A stretch of DNA of 64,000 nt from Sipunculus nudus (GCA_026874595.1 CM049316.1:20977839-21041838), one strand, 5' to 3'. Shown: positions 38,380 to 51,399, numbered from the stretch's first letter. Made by a program: numbers and translations. The notes: generated by a model not told the origin, from the letters alone.

Positions 38380-39074
38380 GGATGATTACAAAAGTCCACA
38401 TAAACAAAAGCACTTAGTCCTGTTTACCCCTCTATGTACACTGCACACGAAAGTTCCCTTGTGTACACGGCTCCTGTTCACATGCCAGCTAGCTCAGTCC
38501 GCCCACACTGTGTAAATACAAAGGGATTCAACGCCAACAATCAACACAGTTCCTCACTGAAGTACACGCTCGTCCCTGAAGGCAAAGTCAAGAAAGCAGT
38601 GACAGATAGGCTCACAGCCTACTCTGTAGGATCACGGAAGAAATGTCTTTTACAGCAGATGTCTTCTAGATCCATTAAGTACATGAATATGCCTCCGCAT
38701 GAAAATATCCATTACATCTCTCGTTTTGCGTGTTTATTGTACTGGCCTGTTACCGGACTCACTCACGTCAGACACATATCGCGGGATTACTAGTCCTTCG
38801 GTAATTACAAAATACACTCCAAGTCCGTTAGAAATGTATCCACGTGGCCGTCCTCAGACACTGACGTTTTACGCTCTGGAACATCGATTTAGCTGATCAG
38901 ACACTGATAAACACGAACCCGCCTCTGAACCACAGACAACCGTCAGATTACACACAACTGGCGCGCTGACCTAGGCGATTCTTAAGATTTGTCCAGCATC
39001 CACCGCTTGTATACGCCTGTTGATTTCACACGTCCTGACCGTCTTCTGGCCTGTCATCTCACATTATTAGACGT
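37256..39074 (-). repeat. LTR-leader-gag tandem array, unit 3
   Basis: Period 1819 bp, sharing the internal duplication of unit 2 (ACGGATGATTAC at 38052 and 38379, spacing 327 bp). Units 2 and 3 also share the variant CTGGCCTGTCATC where units 1 and 4 read CTGGCCAATCATC. Confidence 0.85.
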
Positions 39075-39551
39075 GAAATATCAAGTGCCTTACTATAAAA
39101 CAATGGATTCAGGTACAAAGCCCAGCTTTTTCGGTCTTACATTTGACACGACGCTAAACGTTCAAATCGCGCCAGAAACGCGTCTAGCCTATCGTTTTGG
39201 TCTAGTTTTGGGATCGATTCTCTTTTCCTCATCTCTTAACTATCCCTAACTATCACTAATAAAAAAACCACCTTTCGTGTGACATCACGCAACAAATCAT
39301 CTTAAACCCTGGTAATTAAACTGAATAGCTCTGTCAAATCTCTACTCTCTACCACATGGAGTGTGTATGTGTCAAATTTCAGCTCTCAGTTTCAAATATT
39401 TCTAAATATTAATATAATCCAAAGAAGTTATATCTATAATCAATATGAAAAATCGCCAAATACACAGGAAATAAAATTCCCGAAAGAATATTTGCCCTAA
39501 AACGGCTAAACCAATCCTAAAAACACGCACGCCATTAAATTTATTGGCGTT

Positions 39552-39609
<58 letters not shown>

Positions 39610-39821
39610 CGATTTTCACATGAGTCCACATAATCAAACAAAATAACTAAGTCTTGTTTACATTAAATGTCACACCCTTTAAGGAATGGACGTTAAGGGG
39701 CTTTTAAACGATAAACTGAACTGGCTGAAACTTACATTTACACTCCAAAAGATGAATAAGTCATTAGTAAACAAAACAAAATATATTAAAAATACACTTA
39801 CTCTGGAGAGCGTTCCACACA

Positions 39822-39915
<94 letters not shown>

Positions 39916-40938
39916 GGATGATTACAAAAGTCCACATAAACAAAAGCACTTAGTCCTGTTTACCCGTCTATGTACACTGCACACGAAAGTTCCCTTGTGT
40001 ACACGGCTCCTGTTCACATGCCAGCTAGCTCAGTCCGCCCACACTGTGTAAATACAAAGGGATTCAACGCCAACAATCAACACAGTTCCTCACTGAAGTA
40101 CACGCTCGTCCCTGAAGGCAAAGTCAAGAAAGCAGTGACAGATAGGCTCACAGCCTACTCTGTAGGATCACGGAAGAAATGTCTTTTACAGCAGATGTCT
40201 TCTAGATCCATTAAGTACATGAATATGCCTCCGCATGAAAATATCCATTACAACTCTCGTTTTGCGTGTTTATTGTACTGGCCTGTTACCGGACTCACTC
40301 ACGTCAGACACATATCGCGGGATTACTAGTCCTTCGGTAATTACATAATACACTCCAAGTCCGTTAGAAATGTATCCACGTGGCCGTCCTCAGACACTGA
40401 CGTTTTACGCTCTGGAACATCGATTTAGCTGATCAGACACTGATAAACACGAACCCGCCGCTGAACCACAGACAACCGTCAGATTACACACAACTGGCGC
40501 GCTGACCTAGGCGATTCTTAAGATTTGTCCAGCATCCATCGCTTGTATACGCCTGTTGATTTCACACGTCCTGACCGTCTTCTGGCCAATCATCTCACAT
40601 TATTAGACGGCTTGTCATTATATGCATGAATATTAAATTGGAAACGCCTCCAGAGAGCAAACTAAGAGATAAAGGAAATATGCAGGTGCGTTTCTCTTAA
40701 GATCTACAATAAACATTGTTGCTATAGGAACCGTCTAGACATGAACATCGATTCCCACGGAATAAAAAATTTACTGAAATTAACATCAAATGAGACACCT
40801 GGGCTCTCTAAACTAAGTTCTCATGTAGGCATCTGAACATAATACTCCATATTGATGTACAATAAATAATAATAATAATCATCTGGTTAAACTCCTTAAT
40901 ATGCAATAGAATAGCTAAGTCACTGTCCTCTGTTGACA
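39075..40938 (-). repeat. LTR-leader-gag tandem array, unit 4 with complete 5' LTR
   Basis: The outermost unit keeps the full LTR (39668-40938). After ATTAGACG it continues with GCTTGTCATTATATGCATG and ends TCCTCTGTTGACA, as in the 3' LTR. The other units break off at ATTAGACG. It lacks the internal duplication of units 2 and 3. Confidence 0.8.
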
Positions 40939-43365
40939 ATGGTGTCGTAGTCCGAATTCTACAACAGTTGGAAAATCAGCCAGTGAAAATCAGTTAAGAT
41001 TATTTTATTTTTAATGTCCATTTAATGACTGGTTATTAAGAATTTATATATATATATATTAAATATATATATATTAAAATGCAATATATATATATATTAA
41101 ATGCAATGACTAATTGGGATCTCAGAAGAATTTAATATACCATACCTTAAATCAACTTGGCTGTGACTATAATTAAAAGGATTGTTCTAACATTGCTGTG
41201 TGCGACCTCTTCAAGCAGTTTCCATGCGAGTTTGATTAAATGTTCAGATTTACTCATATTTTCATATTAAGTACTGTTATACATGTAACACATTGAAATG
41301 CATATTGAGAGAGATGTTCATACCTTTCACCTTCGGGGACAACAAAAATGAACTTGAGAAGGCAATCCTCGAAGGCGCAGACAAGGCTGCAAACATATGG
41401 GAAAGGGATTTGACCCTGAACATTGAAGAGAAAAAAAAAATATTATGCAAGGTGAGATTTTACACTTTTATCCTTTAATACTTTTTACGATATAATTATA
41501 AAAAATTTTTATGTTCAAACGGTTACACTTTCAAGTAACCAGGTTATTTCAGAAGTTGCTTTTTAAAAATAAATATAAGTTTTAATTTTTTTTCTTAAAA
41601 TGCAAACAGTATATAAGATTATTAGTGGTTTGAAAAACACTCATTATGATATTGAAATTCCTCTCAATGTAGAATTCACACTCCAGAGAATCGGCCAGTA
41701 AAGAAGAAGGCTTTACTTTGTCAAGGGTGGCATCAAAACCTCAAACATTGTGTCTTAAATTGTTTTTGTTATCACATAAGGCCTGATTAATACATTAGCA
41801 CCGGCATGTGCGAGGCAAGGAGGCCTAAAAAATAAAAGGGCGTTTAAAATGCCCATCTCTAAAGAAATAATGTTTAAACTCTCATAAGTATATGTACTCA
41901 GTATATACTAATTATCTATTTAGATTACCACTATCAGTATTACCCACATTCGTATGGTTAGATATATGTACTATTTTGCAACTGTCAAAATTGACCTGTT
42001 TGGCAAGCCCGCCGGTAGTTTTTTCACTGCACTAAAGCCCCTCCTGGTGATACTTATTTGTTAATCAGTCAATATGTGTGATTGGTTATACAAGATATGT
42101 GTGACGCTTTTGTCCTTAAAGTTCCAACAGTCATAATGTATCCCGGTTACTTATCTCAATTGGATCGCTAAAGCAATGTAGGTGACGTTGTTGAGCTACA
42201 AACTTTACAAACGGCAAAATATATAGCCACATGATAATATTATTCCATCAGAATTCTAAAAAAAATACATTGTCATCTGTAGTGCTGTTTGTGAACGCCA
42301 TAAATGTGTCAGACTCTGTCATGTTGTATTAACAGTGATCTGTATCTTGACAGCGAAAGAGAAGTAGTCCCAGCCCAAAAAAGTTGTGATGGATGGCAAC
42401 CAAATAGGAAGAAAGATAAAAAAGCTGGTTAACCTGACACGTCAACATGTGCCATAGTGTGACACATTCATGTGTGGTGTTTTTATGTGTGGTAAGACAA
42501 TTATCATAATTCAGTGTTGACATTGCCACTCATTTGCTATTTCTAATACTTTAATATTAGAAATATAAGTGAAATTTAGATTTATCATCTATTCAAAACA
42601 AGAAATTTCTTTTTAGATTTTAATAAAAAAAAATTACATTATAGTTTTTTACACCGGTATTTGAGTATTTTTGCAAAGATGAATAGTATCAGCATATCAG
42701 ATGAACAGGAATGTGCAAGTAAGTGTTCAGCTGTTTTGCTTTTTAAATCAGTTTGTATTAGTTTATCATTAAATTTGCATAGTTACACCGCAGGTGCTGC
42801 TGTGATGGCACGGAACTCTATAATGACGATGGAAACCTTTCAACGTGTGCCAACATGAGGTCAATGTGGGAGGAAGCAACACCTGCAAATCCTACATGGC
42901 AAAGACAGCTGTCAGCCTGCTGCTAGCCTGCATGGTCTTCACAGACGGGTGATTGTGATATTAATGTACATTTTTAACTTGCATGAAGTTATGGGAATAA
43001 TGAAAGCTTTTGCTTGTTTTATCATATTCCCCACATTGATTCTATGAATTATATAAATAATAAAAAAATGTTTTGGTCTCTCACGATTGACAGATTAGTG
43101 TGATATTTTGTTCATTTTCAACAAGCTTGGAATTAATGAAATTAAAAAAAAAAATACTTGAAACTTTTTTATTCATTATTATCAAATGAATGTAATCCAT
43201 GTTGTATTCAGTTATATGAATATCATATACCTAGAAATCATGTTCTGGTGAATTATGCATGTAAATGTGTTTTGTTATCAGGCCATCTATGGCCATCAAA
43301 GTGCGAAGTCAGACAAGATATAACTGATTAAATAGAGAATGGCAGTAGTTGTGGTGCAATCTCTA
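40939..43365. other. non-coding sequence with possible exon relics
   Basis: TA-rich palindromic tracts at 41045-41100. An open segment at 41314-41453 (PFTFGDNKNELEKAILEGAD...) ends at a good donor (AAG|GTGAGA). A short segment near 42800-42945 contains a Cys-rich frame (CCCDGTELYNDDGNLSTC). Either could be an exon or an old transposon relic. I cannot connect them into a gene. Confidence 0.25.
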
Positions 43366-43815
43366 GGTCACTGGTGAAATGATAATGTTTCTCGGGCTAC
43401 CAACTACAGGGATATGGTCTGATGAATGGGATGTTGTGTTGCTTGTGTCGCCCTCTACGGGAGAATAGTCTGATGGGTGAGATGCTGTGTTGCTTGTGCT
43501 GCCCTCTATAGGGAATGGTCTGATGGAGGTGACGTTGCGCTGGTTGTGTTGCTCTTGTTGTTCTCTACTTGTGAGTAGTCTGATAGAGGGTTTTGTGTTG
43601 CTTGTGTTGCCATCTCTAGGTCACTGGTGTAATGATCATGGAGCTAGAACCCTGTGCTAGTATTGTTTTTCGTGCTGCCATCGTGACATTACTTGCATAC
43701 TAATATTGGAGCTGCAGTCTTGTGTTGGTTGTGTTGCTTGTGCTGCCCTCTATAGGGAAAGGTATGTTGGAGATGCTGTGCCTGTTATGTTGCTTGTGCT
43801 GTCATCTATATGTAC
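43366..43815. repeat. imperfect minisatellite
   Basis: Repeats of about 50-65 bp built from GGTCTGATG.ATGGGATG, TGTGTTGCTTGTG and TGCCCTCTATAGGGA occur several times. GGTCACTGGTG.AATGAT occurs at both ends (43367 and 43619). No coding frame. Confidence 0.6.
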
Positions 43816-44559
43816 TTGAAAATATTCTGATGCATGGGGGTTGTGCAGGTCGTGTCTATCGATCGGGAACAGGCTGATTTGTCCCCAAATCGATTTCGTA
43901 CTCGTCTCTTCGTACTCCCCCCTGTTTCTCCACAGGTCCGATTCGCACCCAGGAATGGGGCCATAAACTGTTTTGTCCACATATTTGCCAACATAGTGTC
44001 ATTATGTCCACAGTATTAAATACCTATGTCTAAACAAAACGATACATCTGATCCAGCATACTTATGACGGGTATACATTTCAGGTATTTTTTGATAAATA
44101 TAAATATTGTTTAAATGATTGAATCGTGTATATTTATATACTTTAATGAGGAACATAATCAATTAAAGTTTAAGTATATCGATATTAGTTAAAATCAACA
44201 AACAATAATTGTTATGGTAATTATCTTTATTTCTAATTATAATAATAATCATAATGATAACCATGATCACCTGATCATAAAAAAATGTTATTGAATAAAT
44301 AAGTAATTGATAATACTTCTATTAATAAAACAATTGTATATCTATAACAAATGTAATATTACTCTTATAAAACATTATTGTCAATATTAATATTATTTTC
44401 TTGGTTATGGATTTTTGTATGAATAAGAAATCTATTAATAAAACAAATATAGCATTTTTTAAATAAATATATATATTCATAAATGTATAACAAAAAGAAA
44501 TAACACTGATTATTCGGATTATTAATAATCTATCTATCAATCTGCAACCTTTTGAAGAT

Positions 44560-45115
44560 GTTGGTTCTGTGACCTTGACCTTTTACCTCATAACCATAGA
44601 ATCTATAGGGTTCTTACTTTAGTGATGGGTCATACATATGTCACGTTGGAAATCCATGTTGCTATCGACACTAGATATATCATAAAAGGTGTTTTATTTT
44701 TACCATATATGGACACATTAAAGGTTACGGTCACTCTAAGGATAAAGGTCATGACCCACATATAAATAGACCCCATCTCAAATCCCATCTCTCTACATGT
44801 GCATAATATGAAAGAAATATGTCCATACGTTTTTGACTTAAAATGCTTACAGTATTGTCAAATGGCAATTGTGGGGGTATTAAAAAGGCGTATCACCAAG
44901 AAAAGGGTGATAGGTGGCGCCACCACTTTTCGGTCACTATGATTTCGGGACCAGTCCATGCAAGCTTACTTGAGATATTTCAGAATTTGTGTTATTTTCA
45001 GCAAAAATGGACTTATTCAAGGTCATGGTCACTCTCCTAGCATAGGTCATGACCTCATATTAAATAGACTTCGTCCCCTTACCTATATCTATACAAATGT
45101 AAAGTTTGAAAAAGA
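44560..45115. repeat. dispersed repeat with internal duplication
   Basis: Contains TGTGACCTTGACCTTTTACC and two diverged ~300-bp arms. Arm 1 has AAGGTTACGGTCACTCTAAG and GGTCATGACCCACATATAAA (44720-44770). Arm 2 has AAGGTCATGGTCACTCTCC and GGTCATGACCTCATATTAAA (45018-45066). This resembles the common non-coding dispersed repeats of mollusc genomes. Confidence 0.5.
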
Positions 45116-45422
45116 TCAGTGAAATATTTTGTTGGGATATCCATATCACAATGTATTTTTTCTGCGGCGGCGGCGTACCGTCGTGAAACCATAATATGCC
45201 AACTTTGTCTAGGGATACCATAATAATTATGAAAAGCGGCGGATATGAAATACAACCCCTGCGCCGTAGAATGGCATTTAAACTGTAATGTATTCCTGGA
45301 ATGAAATGCCATCCAATCGTAATTGTTGGTGATACAATTCCACATTTGCATTTTTTTAGTTATATGCCCATTTTAGCAGTCAGTTTATGAAATGATGGAC
45401 TCTTTACAAACTCGTGGTGTTC

Positions 45423-45464
<42 letters not shown>

Positions 45465-46014
45465 TCCGAAATACATCGTGTAATATTGCAAATACAGTCA
45501 GAATATAATAACATGGTGTACACGGTGACTCATATGTTCATTCAGAGTGTTATCAAGTGCAACATCAGAGATCCTTATCAGAGGCCATTTATAAAGCATA
45601 CATCAGCTGAAAGCCTTCATGGTTTTTCGAACACAAGCTGTCAACTATTAATAGTTTGGCTTGTATCACAACAAGGAAGTGTTGATAACATCTATAACGC
45701 ATAGTGTAACCGTCTTGGCTTGACTGGCAAATACAATACAATGAAGATTTGTCCTAGATGCGGAGCTGACGGTCATATACAGTGACGTATGTGTTGTTCT
45801 ATCATGCGTATACAAGCACCACAAATACACACACATACACATTATTAGATGTGTGTGGAATCTGCTCAATAATTCTGTAGGGATGAATCTGATTATTTTC
45901 ACTTATAATCATTTCATTAAGACCGTAGTCCTTTATAAACCTATCTGATAATGCTCAAAGATTAAATCAGTACTATAAAGTTATTAACTGGACATTTAAG
46001 AAAATGAGTATGTT

Positions 46015-46347
46015 AGGCCAAAACAATAAAAATGTATGGTTCTCAGGCACTCGCATCAAGTTTAAACCCCTGTATCAAAAATTTTATTTTGATTTTCAAT
46101 AAAAACTTTCCAATTTTGAGTTGCTGCCGCTCCGACATTTCTTTCGACAGGATAAAACCATACTCTTTCATTTGTTTTGTAGCGCTTTTACTGATTTAAC
46201 TGTATAAAACTTATTTTCATGCTTTTCCCTGATCATTTGATATTTTTATCGAAACGTACCAAACAGAAAAATAAAATGAAAAGCGCCCGCCCGCAATGAT
46301 TTCTGAAAAACAGATTTTGAGAACCATACTACTTTTTTGTTTGGCCT
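46015..46347. mobile_element. MITE with ~30-bp terminal inverted repeats
   Basis: 333 bp. The left end AGGCCAAAACAATAAAAATG then TATGGTTCTCA mirrors the right end, whose reverse complement is AGGCCAAACAAAAAAGTAG then TATGGTTCTCA. It is non-coding. The flanks read TGTT and TATA, so the target-site duplication is unclear. Confidence 0.72.
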
Positions 46348-48389
46348 TATAATGTCTGATATATAGTTATCACCACAGCTGTAAATTAAAGCATACTGTA
46401 AATAATATGACCGTACAATTTACTATGAATTTGTTTTGTCGACGTAACATGGTGTAATTTTGGGCATGATTAATATTATTGAGGTAAATCCAAAATAGTA
46501 TTTCTATATTTAATATGTGACCGATTCATAACAACAGTAATGATTCCCTACATAGCTGTCCTTATATAAATTCTTAAATTAAGAAAAATCGAAGAGTTTA
46601 GACATTTATATCAATCTATTTATTTTACACATATTGTACAGATGCATATGCTGCATGGGTGCAGGGAGGGGGATGGGGGAATGTGTTATGAGAAGAAAGA
46701 CCTTACAAAACATGCAGAGAACTTCAGCCCAGATATTTGTAATATACTTTGTTTAACCAGATTGTCATAAAATCATGGGTGGTAATTTATGGTATACATC
46801 AACGTTAATGATATTAATACTTTACGGCCCTGCTTATGAATACATTATTGCATCAAACATGGCTTGCAGGTAGGCGATAATGAATGTCATTTGCCAAAAA
46901 ACCCTTATTAATCAACTAGATCTACAACTAATAATTTAATGACCCTTCTTAAGCCGAGGACAGAACATTATAAATCAAATTTGTATTTATGCTGGTCTGT
47001 TGTTATAGAATATGTTACCATATTTGAGATAGATCAGTAAACTCTTTCGCCACTTTTAAGCATATCGCCAAATCTGTCTTTTTAAGCTCTCAATTTATAC
47101 TAAATATAGTATTATATATTTTCTACTTTGAGGTTTCGCAATAAATGCGATGTGTTTATGCTATATTTGTTCGTAATATGTATACTTTTATAATCATCAT
47201 ATGTTTGTCAGATTTAATGTGTATAGATTTGTGTATATGATCGGATGTTTTTAAATGTAAATGTATTTCATATTTTTACATTCACAGGGCCTAGTAGAAG
47301 AACAGAATCACTTCTGTTTCAGTTACCTTGTATAAATATACTAATGATTAATAATAAAAAATAACAATATTTGTATATATATATTTAGGTGAAAATTCAA
47401 CAAAAGTAATGGTAAATCATTAGTTTCTATTATATCAGAAGACAATATTATATATGATATATTAACAATACATCTGTTGCACACTGTCTTATTACTTTTA
47501 ATCTGATTGTATAATCTGAAATGACTAAGATATATCAATGAAAAAAATTAATTAAGCATTTAAGGAACTTATTATTAATTGTATTAGGTATATCGGGGAT
47601 GCAATACAAAATTCCCCATTAATGGTCATTGGTCAATATGACTTCCTAGTTCATCACAATAAATTTCCTTGTTTGTTTAATAAAATATCCTGGTTTGTTT
47701 CATAAAATTTCCCGTCTGTTCGACAGTATACTGTTTCGTAAAAATGTTACATTAATATAGAAAGGGAAAGTTTCATAAATGCATTACTTCACGGAAGTAT
47801 GATGTCATAAAATTTCCCACCAATTTACAAATGAGGAAAGATTTTATCAAAGTAATATTTGTGTGACAATAATACCATAGAGGAAGTAAATATGAAACGT
47901 TCTTGTTCCGGGTTGGTTTATTATAAATACACAGATCACATCTTGAGTTGACGTTATATGAAGACAGAATTCCGTATCGAATTCAGCTGGTCAACTGCTC
48001 GGCAAAAGGTAGGCGTTTCTTGATATTACCAAACAGTGTTTTTTGTATACAGTGAAATGCCCAATTATTATCGCTCCATGCAAGCTGTTTTAATTTCTAC
48101 AGCTGAGTTCTCCAATACCTGTTTCATTTCATTTAACTTGTTAATATATTGTCAGGCAAACTTCGTCGTGTCAGCAAGTGTTAATCTTTACCCCAAAGTC
48201 TATTCGCATAAAATTCCCTGGTGTGTATATACCATGAAACACCTAATTCATGTATACGATGCTCATACATGAAATATATCAGACAACAAGAGAGAGAGAA
48301 TTAGAAGAATAAAATATAAGTGTATTTAATCAGAAGTCATATTATATGATCCTGTGAGGAACTGATGAACGATCATATGCAATGTACAT

Positions 48390-48426
<37 letters not shown>

Positions 48427-48529
48427 ACTTTTCTTTAAATAACATAATGACGGGTTTGTTTATATATATGACCTTTTTCCAACCCTATATTGAGAGAGCT
48501 CTACGTGTAATGTGATAATTTGGGTTATT

Positions 48530-48572
<43 letters not shown>

Positions 48573-49436
48573 CCTGTGTTACGATTTGGTCTTGTATATT
48601 TGCCATCAATCCATTTTGTCACTTGCAATGAACACTTCCCTTATATAAGTTCAGTCATAAATTCTCATAATATACATATCAGAAACTGTACGCACCTGCA
48701 TTGGCCTGAAAATGGGCAATTTTGTGATATGTGTACAACTAACTGGTAAAAGACACATCCAACGCTTTTGTGCTGATATTCAGGATGTGTTTTGTTATGC
48801 TCTGTTAAACCCGAGCTTCACTGACAGGAAACCAAGCGGTTGATAACATCGATTTGTACACACGCATACATTGGCGTGCACCGAACGTACAAACATATAG
48901 ATATTCTAGGCAAGCTAACAATCTGAATGTATTTATATGAATAATTATTTGACTATATCACAGATTATGTGTAAAAATTCAGTTCTCTTAAAAAAAAAAT
49001 GCTGGAGATATTTAATATAACCGTATTTCAAAATGAATACACATTATTCTCATGCTAAACAAGTTTTGAAGATTAACAGTATCTTCTAATATTCATAATG
49101 AATTATTTTGTGGTTACAAATTGGATTAAAATAGTTATAGCCAGTTGAAATGTCGAATTTAACTGTAACCGTTAAAAGAGTATATATTGCTGCCATCTGG
49201 TGTGTGCTGGAGGAATTACTTTGGATTATCAAATTAAATTATTTCTTTAGACAGTTATGTAATATTGGCTTGCAAATGTTCTCAAATGGTCGACAAGCAA
49301 ACCTGATGGCCGCTGATAGTCCTTTGTATGTGATATACCAAGAGACAAGGTCAAGGTCATTGTAAAACACCGAAAGGTTATTTCCGTCATAACTTCATCA
49401 ATATTAGACCTATCGTCACAGACAGAGGCTCTATTT
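46348..49436. other. non-coding sequence with microsatellites
   Basis: AT-rich, with (TA)n tracts at about 48399-48421 and 48533-48568. It has repeated CATAAAATTTCCC words at 47700-47815. No gene is supported. Confidence 0.4.
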
Positions 49437-50103
49437 TTTTTCTCTGAGGCTTCTCCGTAACCTGAGTTGGTCATCTGGTCTCAATCTTGTGTCACATTGT
49501 CAGTCTGTCCGTCTGTTTGTCAGTCTACTCAATTTCATCTGCTTGCTGGTTCTTGAGTCCTACATAACGCAATTTACAGTCAACAGGTTTGCAGGAATCC
49601 GTTTGAAACTTATACATCTTATGTCTGGTACTAATATCTCGAAATCTGTCGACCATTTTCCGGATATGGCCGCTAGGTGTCGCTGCATTCGAGCCTCCCT
49701 TAAGATATCTTCTTTTGGCCATATCTTCAATACTATAAACCTCAATTACATAAATTATGGCTTATTTTCTTTCACCGAGTCTTCTCCGTAATCTGAGTTG
49801 GTCATCTGGTCTCAATCTTGTGTCACATTGTCAGTCTGTCCGTCTGTTTGTCAGTCTACTCAATTTCTTCTGCTTGCTGGTTCTTGCGTCCTACATAACG
49901 CCATTTACAGTCCACAGTTTTGCAGGAACCCTTTTGAAACTTATACATCCTATGTCTGGTAATTATATATCGAAACGTATTTTCCATTTTCCGGATATGG
50001 CCGCTAGGTGTCGCTGCATTCGAGCCTCCCTTAAGATATCTTCTTTTGGCCATATCTTCAACACTATAAACCTCAATTACATAAACTATAGCTTATTTTC
50101 TTC
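49437..50103. repeat. 331-bp tandem duplication
   Basis: Two copies with a 331-bp period: TTCTCCGTAA.CTGAGTTGG at 49451 and 49782, and CAGTCTACTCAATTTC at 49521 and 49852. A third, much degraded start follows at about 50104-50200. The copies differ by scattered substitutions. The open frames on both strands follow the repeat and are not convincing genes. Confidence 0.75.
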
Positions 50104-50880
50104 CGCCGTGTCTTTCCCGTACCCTGGTTAAGCCATAATGTCTCCATCTTGTGCACCTTTGTCAGTATATCTGTCTGTTTGTCGGTTATTGTCAGCTATC
50201 AATGTTTCCATCTTAGTATTTGTGATATATGTCGTCCAACAGGCCACAACGTATCAACAATCGCTCTGAAAGTTACACAATTGATAGAAACCTACAGTTT
50301 GTTCTTTCTCTCCATACCTGTCATGTTTGTGAACATGAGAAAATATACATGTTCCGGTCGTGTCATATCGAAGCTCACAAAGTCATATCACGCCTGTGAT
50401 TTGGTTTTGGACGGTGTGATAAATGTATATTATTTCATCCACCTCTAAATATCTTCTCTACTGCACGTGTATGACATGAATGTTTTGCACATAATCTGTG
50501 CACCCCATGACGTCTGATATGTGTCAACGTACCCTATCCATTTGCTTGCATATTCCTCTAATATAATACATGTAGCTCGGTTACTGTTTAGTGCTAGCCC
50601 ATATCAGTCGAACTATTATAATAGCCCGCGCGTGTGCTCGGAATATCACATATCCGGAATGTTCTTCGTACGGGATTGTAAAATACCTACCCTCCCCCAC
50701 TCGTACCAGTATAAAACGTCCTACAATGTGCCTATACTCGCTCCCCTAACGTGTAGATATTTCGTAGGATAGGTATATTCTATACGTGTTGCAAATCTTT
50801 CTAATCATTGTACAGACGGACGTATTTCCGCTATCTGTGCAACCTGACCAACGTGTTGGTTAATGTACATTAATATGGGG
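50104..50880. other. non-coding sequence
   Basis: Nothing recognisable. Base composition begins to change to the G+C-richer island near 50600. Confidence 0.4.
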
Positions 50881-50890
50881 GCGTCAGTTC

Positions 50891-50920
50891 TTTAAATAGG
50901 CAACAATCAGTCCGTCATCT
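50891..50920 (+). promoter_or_regulatory. TATA-like promoter before the small plus ORF
   Basis: TTTAAATA at 50891-50898 followed by initiator-like TCAGTCC and GTCATCT within 10-25 bases, about 75 bases before the ATG at 50972. A weak match, by eye. Confidence 0.35.
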
Positions 50921-50971
50921 GTTTTCATTCCTTACATTTCCGTGACTCAACGAGACGGCTCATACTCCGTC

Positions 50972-51112
50972 ATGTCTGAGATTCCGGTGAACAAACAGGT
51001 CAGGCGCAGGGGTTTTCAAGGTCGTTGTTTGGATAACGCTGACACATATGTCAAAAAATGCTTGTTTACCCGACGATGCACAGTCGCGTCACAGAACACA
51101 TACTTGTTTTGA
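50972..51112 (+). CDS. small basic protein, unknown
   Basis: A 46-residue frame starting MSEIPVNKQVRRRGFQGRC. It is Arg/Lys/Cys-rich, with four Cys. It is the first ATG after a plausible TATA-like promoter. I do not recognise it. It could also be the first exon of a longer gene or a chance ORF. The only support is its position at the edge of the gene-dense island and its promoter-like upstream sequence. Confidence 0.3.
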   Translation: MSEIPVNKQVRRRGFQGRCLDNADTYVKKCLFTRRCTVASQNTYLF

Positions 51113-51399
51113 ATATTTACAAACGCACAACACCATGCATGCCATATAATCATGACGTTGAACCATGTCAATTTCGTTTTATTGATACATATAACACGAC
51201 ACATGTTTGCATGGATACCATATTGTATTGTGTTATGATACAGTACAAGGGATCCACTTTTTTTGGTCCAGTAATCAACAATACATTCATGTATATGTCA
51301 AAACATAAACAGTAAAAAATAACATGTCAACCAGATCTATCTACGTTTTCACATTTCACAACGTCCAAACAATGACACCTTTAAATGTATCAGTATTAA

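Larger units (their letters stand above)
24674..40938 (-). mobile_element. decayed gypsy-type LTR retrotransposon, Gmr1-like domain order
   Basis: One element on the minus strand. From its 5' end (high coordinates): LTR, leader, gag, protease, integrase, reverse transcriptase, RNase H, polypurine tract, 3' LTR. The LTRs start TGTCAACAG on the minus strand (at 40938 and at 25842). A G-run polypurine tract directly precedes the 3' LTR. Integrase lies before reverse transcriptase, which is copia-like order with gypsy-like sequences, as known for the Gmr1 group. All genes carry stops and frameshifts. Two later insertions split the integrase (28027-31799 and 32117-32470). The 5' LTR/leader/gag start is amplified four-fold. 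I could not identify a primer-binding site or target-site duplication, so the inner LTR edge is uncertain. Confidence 0.82.

Noticed and set aside
34345-39905. IYIYIY-rich 'membrane' peptides
   Set aside because: Translations of (TA)n microsatellites, not proteins.
34480-40329. Repeated open frames of 110-135 residues (MDVKGLLND..., MYTAHESS...) in four or five copies
   Set aside because: They are plus-strand translations of LTR and (TA)n sequence in the array. They are identical only because the units are recent duplicates. The corresponding frame is disrupted in the diverged 3' LTR at 24.7-25.8 kb.
41314-41453. Open segment PFTFGDNKNELEKAILEGAD... ending at a splice donor
   Set aside because: Could be an exon, but no partner exon or promoter could be identified, so it is noted only inside the region entry.
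49489-50131. Plus-strand frames of 100-124 residues rich in Ser/Leu/Cys
   Set aside because: They follow the 331-bp duplication, overlap equally long frames on the other strand, and show no domain. They are best explained as repeat sequence.
51058-51315. 85-residue plus-strand frame rich in Thr, Tyr and Met
   Set aside because: It begins at a TTG or weak start, overlaps the better supported 46-residue frame and a minus-strand frame, and has no promoter of its own.
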